Below are positions 24,101-36,500 of a stretch of 64,000 nucleotides of DNA, in pieces. The DNA is from Psettodes erumei. Its lineage: Eukaryota; Chordata; Actinopteri; Pleuronectiformes; Psettodidae. The stretch spans positions 1 to 64,000 of the forward strand of contig JAFBJZ010000911.1 in assembly GCA_016785225.1 (NCBI GenBank), read 5' to 3'. A model generated the notes under the pieces. It saw nothing but the letters and a program-made list of their open reading frames with translations. It was not told the DNA's origin and ran no database searches. The translations under genes and the position numbers were made by a program. Position 1 is the stretch's first letter. Every line of letters starts with the position of its first letter.

Positions 24101-27100
24101 CCATTTGCCTATGTTGCTGCTAGCTTCTGGACCCTGTCTACAGCCAATGTAAGCCGTAAGTACATCAATATTTAAACAAAGAAAACATTTTTGTGACGTG
24201 GTTTTCGGACCCCTTCATCGCATTCAGCTCAGAAGTACCGAAACCAACAACACAAATCCTGAAGGGAATACTCTAATATGAAACTTACAGCTAGCAGCTG
24301 GTTATCTTAGCTTAGCATAAAGCTAAGGTATCAAATCAGCTAGCCTGGCTCTGTCAAAAGACAAATCCTGTGCCTCCAAGCCTACTAATTAGCACTCATT
24401 GTTTAAAATGTGAAATGTACTGTTGATTTACAGACTACGTATGATGGGGTTTTGAATTTATGGCACGCCCCTCCACAGATCTGCACTGTACGCTGACATA
24501 CCAACTCATCCATCAGACTAAATCCCAATATTCCCGGATACTTCCCGGATGTAGCAAAGGATTTATAAATCTGCATGCCCCGTCTGCATATCAGGCAGGA
24601 GAGGATATCCTACAAACTCTGCGGCCTTGAGATCCACTGCAGCAAAAAATGTCAGGGCATATTCGGCAGTAGGTGGGAAGCTCTGCTCAGGGTGATCTAA
24701 ACTAGAACAGGCGTCTGCATTTTCCTGCTTGCAGAGGATGCGTAAATATACAGGGAGAGGGGGAACAGCTGACGGTTCTTTTATCAAGGGAGAGAGGACA
24801 TAATGAAATCTGACACTGTCACATAGTGGTAGAGTATGTTATGGCTACACGAAGGCTTTGATGGAACAGGTCTTTTATCCAAAAAGAAGACACCACATGA
24901 TTAAAATATCCTCGCTCCAGGAGGACAAAGGAACATTGAGACAGAACATTTGTTGTCTCTGGAGAAAACACACGTTGGAGTCACAAGAAACTGGATACTA
25001 CCTTTGACTTTACAGACCTGCAATATATTTCAGTAGTTTATAATTCCTGACACTGCCTTCCCTGTTAGTGGATTATCTAATGGAGCAGGCTGGATTTAGC
25101 CTTCATCTTACTCCCTCTACACTTTACTATTTTTATATCCACCTTGAGCAACGTCTGTTTAACAAAAGTAAGGGAGTTATTCATGGTGGAGCTTTGATCA
25201 GGTAGTAAACATGTCGCGATGGGGAGAGCGGCTGTAATTGATGCATACTTTATGGTGGTACGGGAATGCTATGTTTTCTGGTGGAATGGTCTGTAATATG
25301 TTTGATAGTGGCATACCTTTGGTTACATTATTTATGATGTTTTGTTTTCAAAGATCACTGCTAGTGGTTGACTCGCATGATAACCTTGAAAACTCATGCT
25401 ATGGAGGACTTTTAACCATATATAGGAATGTTGTTAATAAACCAAACCAAAATGTTCGCTTACATAAGGAATCAGTCTTCTTTTATTAGCACAGCCACAT
25501 TTACATTCACCTGTATTCTTTTGTTTAGAAGCAAAGAAAGAAATTATTTACAGTAGGGCCTGGCAAGGCAACGAAGGCAACCTTCTACTCTACAGACAAC
25601 ATTTGTACTTAGTGCACCGTTTGGGTCTGTGTTCGCCCTGGATTATAGCATAAAGAATGACTACTGCAGGTCACACCCTGTGAATGAGTAGGCTCTGCTT
25701 GAGTCCAGCCTCACTTTTTTTTTTTTTTGGTCGACTTCGGTACCTTAAAGAAACCAACGGATAAAACAAAACGGATACTCTGCCCTCGACTTTAAGGTGA
25801 GGTTTTCATCTAGCGAGCAGTTAATATGCAACTGGCATCAAAGATGAGAAAAATTATCATCTGCGTTCCACAGATGGAGCCTGCAGACAGCACACTCATG
25901 CTAGGGCCTGTCGTAAGCAGAGGAAGACAGTGACATAAGGCTTTGTGGTGCTTAGAAAACACACAGCTTCGGGTATCAACAAATCAGTGAGGGAGGAAAT
26001 TACACAAACTTGCAAGCTGGGATATTTACAGTTATTATTGAGGAAAAGTGGCCAGTCAGCAGGGAGCTTGTGGACGCTAATGTCGAATTTGACATAATGC
26101 ACAGTGTGTCTTTTACCTTCTTTTTGCTGCAGTAGATTTGCCATTTCTTTTCGGCAGGCAGGGCGAACATGGCTTCCCTGTGTTTCTCTGTGAGGTCGAG
26201 CTCATCCTGTAAAATGGGGAAAACAGCATAAAAGGTTAAGAAATGTTTGGAGGGAGGAAAAACCAAATATTATGTCTTCACAATCCTTTACTGATGGCGG
26301 AATGGAGAAGAGAGTATTCACTGTTTTAAAAAAAAAAAAAAGAGCATTGTTCTCAAAATATACTTCCCAAATTGCAGACAAGCTGCGCAAGCTATCAAAC
26401 CATCGTGCTGCAAATTTAAAAATATCTATAAATCAATTCTGTTTTTCCCCCTCAAAAAAAAACAGAAGCATGTGCCAGGAGTAGTTGCACCAGAGCTGTT
26501 TCCAGTTGGAGATCGAGCTGCGCAAAATCTCTTCATGATCGGTGAGGTCTCCCTGTGTGCGCTCATTGTAAATTCAATATAACGCTGAATCAAATCAGAT
26601 GTCTTGCAGACTCTAGACGCGTGAGTAACACGGGGAAAAGATAAGGCGTGGTCTCTCTACTCGACATGTGGGAACAAACATCTGGAAACAACATGCGTCA
26701 CGATATGTAACAGACGTTTCACTGAGGCATTCAAACGGTGCCGCTGGGGAGTGTTTAGAGACAATTTGGACAACTGAAACATTATCTACAAGTTTTAATT
26801 TGAGTTTTCACTTGTTAAAGGCCTAAAACTGAAAACTTCAGTTGGGGTCAGAACATCACTTTCTGTCAAAAACATTGAATTATTTGTAACATTATCTGAG
26901 CGTTTAAGAGCTTTGGCATATTTTTGTTTTAGTTTGCATTAGTCCACTCTTAAGACAACTATAGCCAAATGAGCTTCACGTGGTGAAAGATGGTGAAAGT
27001 CACGAGAAGGCTTTTAAGCACTTTAGCTCTCGGAGAGACAATACAGAATTGCAAACACAAGTCTAAACACGGGTTTATTCCTTCTTAGTGGCTATTCACG

Positions 27101-28855
27101 CAACAAATGGAGATTAAGTTATGTTGACTCTGCTTAATGTTTTATGGCAGCTCCTCATCATGGGAATTGTCTTCGGGAATGTTCTTTGCAACAGCCATCA
27201 ACCCCGGTCAATATGTGCAGTGAGCTCATGTCTTAAAAAGGTTGCGGTGGCTGTTGACTGATCTCATGAATTAGGTTCACACACTTGTGAGCACTGGATG
27301 AGAAAATGCAGCCGTTTTTACTCTCAGAATTCAGGTTGGGGGGGAAAGAACAGCTACCCTCGACTTACTTATTTTTGGAAAACCGTTCAAGTAAAGCTGA
27401 AGTTCAAAGGTCAAATTTATTTGATTGTAACAGAGCAGATCGCCACAACTTATTCCACAACGTGCCCCCCCCCCAGCAAACCCATTCGAATTATACGTGC
27501 GCATGGTGGCTCATAGTGGGTGAAAAGAAAAGCACGTGGCTGTTTCCTTTTGGTAAACAGAGCAACTGAAAGCCTCCTTGTCGACACACTCAACTTACTC
27601 AATTATGTCTCCATAAAGGACGGTGGACAAAAACAAGCAATTAGCAGATGGAGGAGGCAGGGACACTAAGAGTTCCTGAATGAGGTCCATTGATGTGCAA
27701 AAATGTCATGCTTAGATTACTGTGGCAACCACGGGAGAGGAAAATGGGGCCAGGAGAGACAGGAGAGCACGACAAATTAGACGTGACAATAAGACAGAGA
27801 AAGAAAAGCAGCGTGGCCCCTTTACTCACAGTGTAGTGTAAACTGGGAGGAAGTGACAGTTCATTTGTGAATGTCTTGGAATGCAAGAGCGTAACCAATC
27901 AAGATTACACTGTATATTAAAGAGAGTTTAACATCCAAATGTTTGTTAGGTCACACAAATAGAGTAAAAAGACTGTCAGCATTTTGGGGTTTATTTTCAT
28001 CATTCTCATTTGATTATGTTAACATAACTATTGTGATTGTGATAATATGATTGATTTTGCTTTTTCTATTAGAACTGCATTGCTCTAATGAAGTTGATGG
28101 GTTGATATAAGAAAAAAAGAAAACGCTGTGTAGGATAATGTTAATCAGCCATAAAAAGAGTATGACCCAACGATGTGTTAGTACACCTTCCAGTACTTTC
28201 CATCTTTCCTTCCTATTACTATTAAGTCCTTCTCAGCTCAAAATCTTTTTTCAAAGGCTAAATAATTTCCTGAGACAGCTGGGCACAGTAGTTTTTGGAA
28301 ATCATTACCCAAACAGGAGTAAATGATGCATTTGTTGGGAACAGATTAATACACATTTGCTGCTCTAGTGAGTATTTATAGCAGCGGGATGGTCCATGTG
28401 GGATTAACTCAAAATAAACTACAGTGGCCATGTTCATCATAGCGAGGGAACGTGTCACCTTGTGCAACAGTGGGACTAATTTATGTCTTTTAATACTTTT
28501 TTGTACAACAATGGAGCTCTGTGCCTCTACTGTATGTCAGCCTGTAGCTGCACAGGCATTCCTAACCAGGACAATCAATTCATTGTTGGTTTTTCAGAAC
28601 ACGACCAAAGTGATCCTATAAATCAAGGTTAAAAAATATATAAAATGCTTCTTTTGTTGGTTATCTTACCACCAACTCGGAGAACATGCCATCCAGCTCA
28701 TCGTATCCTGGCATCGGCAGCGCCGGCTCCATGGCCTGCAGGGCGAAGTCCTCCCGCAGCCTGTACGTGATCTCCGGGTGATCATTGCTGTTGAAACAGC
28801 AGAAGATGAAGGAGAGGCCGCCGCGCCCGCCGCCGCCGCGCTTCCGAGGAGCCAT
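9712..28855 (-). CDS. daam1: DAAM1, Dishevelled-associated activator of morphogenesis 1 (formin), 25 coding exons, 1080 aa
   Basis: Diaphanous-related formin that nucleates and elongates unbranched actin downstream of Dishevelled and Rho in non-canonical Wnt/planar cell polarity signalling. Exons 5' to 3': 28670-28855, 26117-26206, 22064-22135, 21846-21940, 21125-21458, 20883-20993, 20643-20746, 20394-20460, 20186-20303, 18036-18174, 17751-17809, 17472-17659, 16462-16770, 16264-16371, 15294-15323, 14796-14893, 14628-14712, 13958-14064, 13115-13203, 12828-12996, 12533-12640, 12073-12133, 11821-11952, 10246-10416, 9712-9924. The sum is 3243 nt with every junction in phase, giving 1080 aa (human about 1078). 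Order: GBD/FH3 (1-440), coiled coil (440-520), FH1 (522-600), FH2 (600-1000), DAD (about 1036-1060). No stop or frameshift. Teleosts have daam1a and daam1b; which one this is cannot be told here. Confidence 0.97.
11821..16371 (-). CDS. daam1: daam1 FH2 domain exons
   Basis: Ten exons from 16264-16371 down to 11821-11952 encode most of the actin-nucleating FH2 dimer domain (about residues 625-953). Visible landmarks: NKLEGTVW opening, FSAYQRQQ at the end of exon 16264-16371, ELSVIDGRRAQNCNILLSR, the helix LTMDEQEDLPKDMLEQ, and the FH2 signature GNYMNKGQRGNAYGFK in exon 12828-12996. The linker before VIDGRR reads SSKKVKEL, one residue shorter than the human form I remember. Introns are 120 bp to about 1.6 kb. 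The intron at 13204-13957 holds no feature I recognise. Confidence 0.95.
15294..15323 (-). CDS. daam1: daam1 30-nt microexon (10 aa)
   Basis: Encodes DFFMINNSKQ between FSAYQRQQ (exon 16264-16371) and KEAEDDTL (exon 14796-14893). The acceptor is TTTTAG and the donor is CAG|GTGAGT. Both flanking junctions are phase 0, so it can be included or skipped without changing frame. Human DAAM1 has DFFVNSNSKQ at this place, and as I recall isoforms lacking it exist. It sits in the lasso/linker part of FH2, so splicing could tune actin assembly; that is inference. Confidence 0.88.
16462..16770 (-). CDS. daam1: daam1 FH1 exon (polyproline, profilin-binding)
   Basis: A 103-codon exon opening RQAAVVPGG and containing several Pro runs, including one of ten, separated by GG, GGMM or GR. 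It is followed by LKKK, then LKSFNWSKLAE, which starts FH2. FH1 delivers profilin-actin to the barbed end. The plus-strand open frames rich in Gly/Glu over 16503-16810 are antisense shadows of this exon. GC content is much higher than in neighbouring introns. Confidence 0.95.
17472..17809 (-). CDS. daam1: daam1 coiled-coil exons
   Basis: Exons 17751-17809 (LVNENEVKQWKEQAEKMRK) and 17472-17659 (EHHELQQRFEKKERECDA through LTTRLHELST) form one long, charged, heptad-rich helix at residues 440-521, between the FH3 region and FH1. In DAAM-type formins this segment supports dimerisation. Confidence 0.93.
18036..26206 (-). CDS. daam1: daam1 GTPase-binding and FH3 (armadillo-like) exons
   Basis: Ten exons cover residues 63-439. 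Exon 26117-26206 encodes DELDLTEKHREAMFALP, part of the Rho-binding GBD. Exon 21125-21458 (111 codons) holds the armadillo-like core with FIDLDGLTCILNFL and MNNSQGRAHVL. Exons 20643-20746 to 20186-20303 continue with YEFLMLGIQPVIDKL, FEMLRNEDELA and FMSVLHHCLLMP. This half binds the DAD in the autoinhibited state. The introns at 22136-26116 and 18175-20185 hold a possible conserved element, a fish repeat and a Tc1 fossil, listed separately. Confidence 0.94.
18895..20108 (-). mobile_element. Degenerate Tc1/mariner-type transposon in a daam1 intron
   Basis: On the minus strand, broken frames match the Tc1-like transposase in order. Around 19690-19760 the frame reads RMTPEQLQGGLADRGVVVHQST, like the helix-turn-helix end. 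WPESIWKQVLRTDE follows near 19550-19580, recalling the first catalytic Asp region. VWREKG and then GCVAASGTGNVVQIEG lie near 19370-19500, like the WGCFAASGTG motif. Several stops and frame changes make it dead. Candidate terminal inverted repeats are GCAAAGGTTTGGGCA near 18902 and, in reverse, GCAAACGTTTGGACA near 20098. The span of about 1.2 kb fits a Tc1 element slightly below full length. Confidence 0.75.
21585..21605. repeat. (AC)n microsatellite
   Basis: About 10 AC units in the daam1 intron between exons 21125-21458 and 21846-21940. Similar tracts occur at about 10970-11000 and 15092-15127 in other daam1 introns. Confidence 0.9.
22895..23160. other. GC-richer block inside a daam1 intron, possible conserved noncoding element
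   Basis: In the 4 kb intron 22136-26116 this block stands out by its CpG content (GATCGCGCAGCGACAGG and CGGCCGG) beside AACTAATTGGGCGG and AGTTAATAAAGCGG motifs. No open frame with splice sites supports an exon. The rest of this intron holds only a percomorph repeat (24285-24420) and nothing else I recognise. Confidence 0.25.
24285..24420 (+). repeat. Abundant percomorph interspersed repeat (SINE/MITE-like fragment)
   Basis: Contains TTATCTTAGCTTAGCATAAAG, followed by CAGCTAGCCTGGCTCTGTC and CTAATTAGCACTCATTGTTT. This order is one I recognise from a very common interspersed repeat of spiny-rayed fish genomes. It lies in a daam1 intron and is somewhat degraded. Confidence 0.6.
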
Positions 28856-28960
28856 GGCTGTCCGATGCGTCCGGCTGGTCAGGCAGGGAGGGTGGGAGGC
28901 TCCTTCAGGGCCTCTTTAGAGCCTCCTCCACCTCAAGAGTTTGGCCTCCGTCAGAGAGTA
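28670..28960 (-). CDS. daam1: daam1 first coding exon with 5' UTR part
   Basis: Coding part 28670-28855 (62 codons) starts MAPRKRGGGG and includes FIFCCFNSNDHPEITYRLR and ALQAMEPALPMP, then the start of the GBD (FSELV). The ATG context is GCC-ATG-G, near the ideal Kozak form. Upstream on the minus strand CTCCCTGCGTCCACAG ends at 28961, a good acceptor, so about 105 nt of 5' UTR belong to this exon and at least one untranslated exon lies further upstream. The N-terminal Gly run is longer than in human. Confidence 0.93.
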
Positions 28961-30229
28961 CTGTGGACGCAGGGAGGGGGCATAATTCAATACTCATGCA
29001 GTAGAGTACATACAAGAGAAGACAATGGAGTCATAAATACAAAGACATATCTATTTGAATGATATATAATGGCTAATACTTTCTCTTTTCTTGGGTGAAA
29101 TCCAAAGCCCCACAGCAACACTCAACGGGCAAACTGACTCATGGGCCATGATGTTATTTAAAACTGTTACTTTTTAGCAGTATGATGTTAGCAAAATACA
29201 GCCTATACTCTTACCCTGGCATTTGTTAATAACACTGGGTCATAATTCTGGAAGGGAAACTACAATGCACTTTATCACTTTAATTATATCCTTCACACAA
29301 TTGTGTCCCGTCAGTGTGTGATGTCTGAAATGGAGACCATAATTTACCAAGATTAGAGTATTTAGGCCTTTTCATTTCTCCTTCTTTTCTACTCAGCATC
29401 AGCTTTCCTCCTCAGAGCTAATGAGCAATGATTAGAGGGGTGTGTTCACCGACCGTGGTGACAGGTGAGGTGTGAGAGGCTTTTGTGTTGTTTTTCAGAC
29501 CGGCTCGGTCATCGTGGCTAAAGAGCCAAAAACCCGGTCTTCTCATAAAACCAGAGATGAGTCATTGCATGCTGTAAGCTTGCAAGTTGTTCTAATGACA
29601 GGTGACATTTGCAATGTCAAACTCCATCATATAACTGCCTCAATCATCCAGCATCGCCAGACGTTTCCCTTCTGGCTGTCTGACTTGGGAGACACAATTA
29701 CACATTTGGTTTGTTTTCTAGCAGCTGTTATTCCACTAGTCGTGCAGGAAATGCGTGCAATCCTGTTGGAATCTGGCCCCACTGGCCCTGACTCGATATC
29801 TCCAGATAAAAATACATAGAGATCAGCTGTCAGAGACAAACAGCATAGCTGACGAGGGGTGAGTACATTACAGAAGGTTTTGTCTGCCAGATGAAGATTC
29901 AATGCATGACAAAGTTGACATGTACATTTGCCAGTGCTCGAGAGTATTTTTTTGGGAGTTGGCTTTAGCCACGCTAGGGGTGGGGCTCAAGGAAAGGCAA
30001 TGTCAGCGTGTTGCTCGTTCCGCAAATGTGGTCCAGATTAAATACCACAACCTCAAGATGGACTGCTATGGCATTCATCACTTTTTTGCAGACATGGTCC
30101 CCAAATGATGAATCCTATGGACTCTGGTGATGCTCTGGTTTCATCTTCCACCACCTTCAGTTAACATTTGTTTTGAGTGAAATGTCTTCACGATTTTTAT
30201 TTGGGTTGTCACAGATTTTGGTAGCCACA

Positions 30230-30540
30230 TCATCATCATCAACTGCAGTTGAGTTAACTCGCTAGCAGGTTAAAATTTGTCCATATTTAGGTTAATAACA
30301 AAACTAATGACAATCCTATCCACCATAACTTTAATTGTGCACATTGCTAATTAGCAAACAATAGCATGGTATGGTGCTAAAAACCAGGAACGGTGAACAC
30401 AACTGATGCTAAACATCCACATGTTAGCATGGTGCCTGCGAGTATGTCGCCATGCTAGTTTTAGTCTTTAGCTCAAAGCACTGCTGTTTAAACTACAGCC
30501 TCACACAATTACCAGTATGGCTGGAGACTCTTGGTCTAGT
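30230..30540 (+). repeat. Common fish interspersed repeat rich in GCTAA/TTAGC
   Basis: Holds GCTAATTAGCAAACAATAGCATGG, ATGTTAGCATGGTGCC, and TTTAGCTCAAAGCACTGCTG followed by ACAGCCTCACA and CAGTATGGCTGGAGACTC. This series matches a repeat that I recognise as abundant in teleost intergenic DNA. It is diverged and in the daam1 first intron. Confidence 0.55.
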
Positions 30541-33500
30541 TTAATGTTACAGCCCTTCAGTCATCTCTTCAGAGGATATATCGACCCGGGATTAGATAAA
30601 ACTGTACATGGAGCATTTGGTCCTCTGTTTACGGCAATCCAAACATGAACTCTGGCAGCTCTGTTTGCTGCTTAAGATTCAAACTGGGGCCTGAGGTAAG
30701 ATTTTGAGACAAGACAGTCCTTCAAACCTCACTCCCGAAAGCATAAACAGGTCTGATTTGTAACAAACTACTAATCTACACAAACACGCAGTGTAAGAGA
30801 GGAGACAGCTGCAGCGTGCGTTCTCCGACCTGCTGGCTGGACGCCGAGCGGGGATAATGAACGGGATAATAAGCACACGCACAAGACTCCTCCGCTGTGC
30901 GGCAAATAAAGATGCGGTGTCCAGATATCCACGAGGCCGCCGTCGTCAGCACGTCACAAAAACAGCTCTGCAGTCTCTCTCCCTGCTGTGACCAGCAGCG
31001 CGATGCCAAGTGTCATAAACCACAGAGGCTGTGCTGACCTGCAAGAATTTCGGGATGTCTTTTCTTGGTGACCAACAGCCCGCCGAACATAACCACTTTC
31101 ACGTGACCTTCCCCAGCGATTTCCTACAAGTCAGAGGCTTCGCCCAGAAAGAATGCATCATATGCAGCATGGTGCTTTTTCTAAATTCAACCTGGTCAGA
31201 TCACGTCTCCCTTTTTCACCATGGTCAGTGGACTGAGGCACCAGACGCCAGCTACCTCTTCCAAAAGGGAAAGTGAGGACATTTCCTATGGTGACTTTGT
31301 CTAAATAGAGTCAATTTATAAAAAGTAAATTTTGTGGTCTACCTAAGTAAAGCTCGATGCCATCACTGTCCTATTTTCAGGCAGTTTTAGTTCATCCGTG
31401 TTTCCTCTTTCCAGCGACTGTACTTTTCATTTTTGGAACAGCCTCTCGTGTTGTCTGCGACTTTTTCAAACCACCAGAAAATTGAGAAATATTCCTTTAT
31501 TCTTTTACTTCTTTTTTTATATCTTTAATAAGTAATTATTTGCACTTTGAGCTAAAAAAAAAAAAAAAAGTTTCTTTCACACATGCCTCCTTTAAGATGC
31601 CGACACAAACAAAAACAAAAGAGTTAAACTCCAAAAAAGGAATATACTTAAAGCACAAAGAAAGCATATGACAACTAAATATTTCATTCCAAGTCAAACA
31701 GTGACAAGGAATTGTTTGGCTCACCATTTGATCATTTGACACATTATACAAGACGCATGCACAAATTACAAATCCTGTCTCTTGTTAACTAACAAACGTG
31801 TAATTACAGGGCAAACTGTCAAGCAAAACTAGCAATAGACAAATTTATCTCATTATTATGATAATAACTCTTTTCTAAATCAAGAAACCAAATGTGCAGA
31901 TATATACAAGGTGCCTGAGGCGAAGCGTGGGGTAAAATACACAGCAGCTCACTCTACAAACACACACAAAGCAAATTTATTTTGACACATCCTTGACTTT
32001 TCCAAATAGACTACCAGAAGCCTCCGCAGCAGCCGCTTCGCTTCACTCTCACCATCTATTCTGGCGTGAAGGGCAGAAGCAATTCAAAGCCGTCTTTGAC
32101 CATATTAGTCCACAAAGCTGCCCATCTTTTCCATTAGCTAAAAGAAACTGTAAACTTTGTATAAACACCTGAGCCGGAGTGGGACAGCGCTGGTCCGCAT
32201 CCAGCTGCAGGGAGCTGGGGATGTGGCACAGCTCGGGGGCATGTCGGGGAGGGCGCACAGACGCAAACCACAGGGGCGTAGAGACAGGCGAGGTTTACGG
32301 TTCGAACACGCAGCCTGTGTCAACGTGAAGACTTCATGTCAGCGCTGTGATTGTTAACCTGCGAGACCCGAGCGCTCTGACGATCACACCCGGAGGCCAT
32401 CTGTCAGACGGTCAAGGCTGCAAACATAACAGAGGCCTGTTGCAACAAGAGGACATTCCTCTCATAGCCAGGTGAGACGTGCGACCCAGGACAACGCCCG
32501 CCACGCAACAGCAGCTTCCACTGTCACCTGCTCCGACTGAGAGGGAACGCACGTTACCTCGACTCGCAGTTTGCGCACGCACGATTTAACCCGTCCATCC
32601 GCCCATTATCTCTGGAAGCGGCAAAAGAATTAATGGTTATTTCCAGGAATGATCTTTGTATTAGGAGTGTTTGAAATGTTGATGACGATAATGCTGTGCA
32701 ACAGCTGCACTTTCCATGCAGTCAAGAAGAATGCCATTTACATCAACATAAATCCACTCTTGGACGGCAGCGGAGAAACATCATGACTTTTGTAGGCTGT
32801 TGTTTATAGTACAAGGCAGATTCTTTTGTACTTCTTCATTCATACACATCCAATAATTAAACCCGCCCACCCATATTCACACAAACACGTCTTTCTTTGT
32901 CTGGAGGAGATTTCTATCCTTGGATAGTCAGATTGTTGTTTTCTTGACCATGTGGTTTGGCGGGTGACCTGGCGCGAGTCCAGACTGTAAAAAGAATCCC
33001 AGTGTTTGTAGAGTGAGTGCGAGCCTGTGTACGGTGCCTGCCCCAAGACGTCCTCCGTTAAAACCTGCAGAGCTGTCAGCTCTGCCGGAGAAAAGGCAGG
33101 AGTCGAGAAGCGCCTTAAGCTATACACGGAGAGACGCTCACGTTACTGAACATGTGTGTAAACACAGAAGAGCAGAGAGCAAGAACTCAAAGGTGACCGG
33201 ATACTTTTTCATGTAGCCATCTCCTTCCAGCTTTTTTTCTTTCATTTTGTTCCATCAATTTACTCAACTTAGAGATTTATAGTCTTTAACTTCCCAATAA
33301 ATGACTATTGCAGTGGCCTTGCTGAGTGAAATTTAAGGTGTTGCTATCCCAAGACTTAGAAATGGGTAATAAAGTAATGAATACTTGCCAAAGTGTCAAA
33401 TCAAACTCGGCCGCATCCACATAAATACATATAATCTAATTATGCTGCCCGTCGTTAAATAATTGCTCTCATAAATATCCGGCTTTGTGCAATTTATAAA

Positions 33501-36500
33501 TGCTAACAGGTTAACTTCAAGCTGACGCTAATAACCCGACATGTGCTTGACTTGGAGCAGGAATTCAACCTTGGAGAGAGAACACAGTGGACAGTACAGT
33601 ATTGAAAACAGATGTGTGAAATACCTTCTTCTGCACCAGCTGGCATCTCTCAGCACTTTCTGGCTCTGAGGTGCACTTTTTTAAATTTTTTAAATCTATA
33701 GCTGCCCATAATCAGCGGCCATACTCTATTAATGCTGGTTGGGGACAGGGCACAGCAGAGCGGCTCTGCCACGTTTCTAACTGAGCAGAGTAGAAGTAGC
33801 AGAGCCAAAGGAAATCCATGTGGCTGTTAACACACCGTTCCGCTCGGCCCTGACCTCTGACCTCTGGCTGGAGGGAGAAAATGAAATTTCACTTAGGAGA
33901 TGGAACCAATAAAAGCATCATGGTGGCATCATCCTTTCAGCCTGTCATTTCTTTAACCCGAGACGATCTGCTCTGTCATGTCAACGGCTAAATGAAACTA
34001 AGAATCAATTCATGTGGTGTTTTGACGCTTAAACGCTGATGATGAAACCACTGCTAACAGACTGCTTAGCTTATGGCTGCAGCTGTGTTATAGGCGGAGC
34101 AGAGAGGCATTTGGTGCACAGAAGTTTAATCTTCTTTTCTGATTTAGGATTTGGGATGGATCAGACTTGCGATTTGATGCACATGTCATTGCAGTATTTT
34201 CACTGACAAAACCCCCCACAAAAAAAGAAAACTGAGAACCATTAAGCACAAAGGAGTGCTTATATTAACAAAAAAGGCCACTGCGGACACGGTTTGTGGT
34301 TTGAGGATTGCAGTGTGCTTCACTAAAGAGGCTTATGGACTTTTGGAAACCCCCGCGATCGTTGGGCACTGCACTTGGTAATTTATTTTGGATCAATTCG
34401 GACAGCTGCATACAAAAGGCCGAGGAGTCACACAGTGAAGGCTATTGGTAGTCCCTACCATCAATGCTCGTACAGTCTGAGCCTGGGTTGACCAACTGAA
34501 AATCAATCAGCAACCCAGTGTTTGGACACCAAAGCCCTTGCTTAACTTGTGAAACTCAAAACCACAAAATGTGCAATGACAACAACAACCAAAAGTAATA
34601 AAACCATCTCTATTTCTCAATACAGCTGCAGCACTGAAATGAAAACTCATGCTTCTGGTTAAAGTAACTGCTAACTGTCAGTGAAATCAATCTGATCAAT
34701 CAATAACCTATGTTAAATACAAAAACAGTTTTCCTGTCAGGCATGTTGACTCAAGTTGTCTAATTTCCTTCGGTGTAGCTATGGCACAAATGGCAGAGTG
34801 GTGGCCAGTTGTCTTGCACAGCTGGATGGCATGCAATGCGCTCATTCGGCCAATTACCTAATGGCGCCCCGAGTAAACAATGAGTGGACACATGCAGACT
34901 TGGACGCACATCACAAAATAGCTGGGCCGTGATAGAAATGCTGACTGGCAGGTTAAGAGGAGATTAAAATCAATCACGTCTCAGCTGAGGCCAGCCCGAC
35001 AACCGAGAGCCACCGAAACGGCCCGTAGCGTGAGGCCAGCGGTTGTCAAAGTAACAGAGATGTTTGCCTCTGACGTGTGCGTTATGTGTGAACTCTTGTG
35101 CACTTACATTACAGGATTATGTGTCAAGATATGACAAAAGGCATTGCCTCTGGAGTGGTACTGTGACATGGCTGAGGGAGGGGTGCTGAAGTGGTTCTCA
35201 GATTACAGGATTAACATACAGAGACACAGACTGCGCAGAGAAAGGGATAACAGCACTGAGGCGGACAAAGGAAGCATTTCTTCCAGCGGCGGACACATTT
35301 TACACTTGTACTACGCGGCTCAGGGTTAAAAAAGTTCAGATCCTTGTAGGACTTTGAAGCAGTGCCAGTAGCCTGCAACAGAGCGAGTCCGAGCTGTGAC
35401 GGTGCAGTTCTTCTTCGTATGCGATTGTAACGCGATTCTTTCGGTGCGGTGGTTTTTCCGTGTTTTTCGTGATGACATGCAGTGCACGTCACTGTGCGCT
35501 TATAACAGGCTGTGCAATAGATCACAGGAAGAGCAATAAGTTAAAAAGGTTTTAAAAGTACCATCTATACTATTTTGGGCTCTGGTTGGCTTGCTGCTGA
35601 TAAACACTTGCACTCTAACCAAACCCTTCGCTGTCCTCACGTTCTTCTATTTAATCAGCAAGAAAAACCCACATTCTGTAGCTAAATCAGGAAACCCTAT
35701 TAGCCCTGCCGCACAGAGGTCGTCTAATTGTCCTTGTGGTCTTCACGCGTTTCATGTGGAAATGGTATCACGGTCACAGCGTGTGATGACTCAGCCCCCC
35801 GTATCTCCGGTCGCATCTGTTTTCAACAGTCAGAGAGTAAATAATATGCTCGAAAGATTCAACATCAGATGGGAATTGAAGAAAGATAATACGAGGTGAC
35901 TAACGCTGCTCATTTCTCACGCTGTGCCGAGTGTTTGATCAGTAGATCCGGTGACAATCTGAACCGTGGACGTGTTTTGTCTCGGTGGTCGCTGCATTAT
36001 TTCACGAACAAAGGGGTGTGCGAATGCAGTGCTGACAGACAGATGTTTGTCAGTAAAGTTGTTGCGTTGCTGGGGAAAGATTCAATCACTGCTGAATCTA
36101 ATTTGTGGTACCGTCTAGCTTTTTACAAGCCCCCCCAATCCCCCCACCCCTCCTCCGTTAAGAGATGCCACATTGATTTAAAAGCCTGGAAATTGTCCAC
36201 TTAACAGCAGGGCCACCATATGTTAGTTTTGACTCTGAGGCTTTGAACTGACGTGCTCCACGCCTCACAAATATAAGCGTCATTTTCCTTTAATTCCTGC
36301 ATGAATGAATAATAGCAAGAGGCAAAAAAGGTCCATTTAGGACCGGGGAGTGTGCGGCTGAAATGTAGGGAGGACAGAGATTAAAAAGCAGGTTAAAAGG
36401 CTGCTGCTCTTTCCGCAGGCAAGGTTGTCAAACTCGTTCTGCAGATACACTCTCCAACCCCCCACTCGTAACATGTTAGCATTCTTCCCCGGGTCAACCC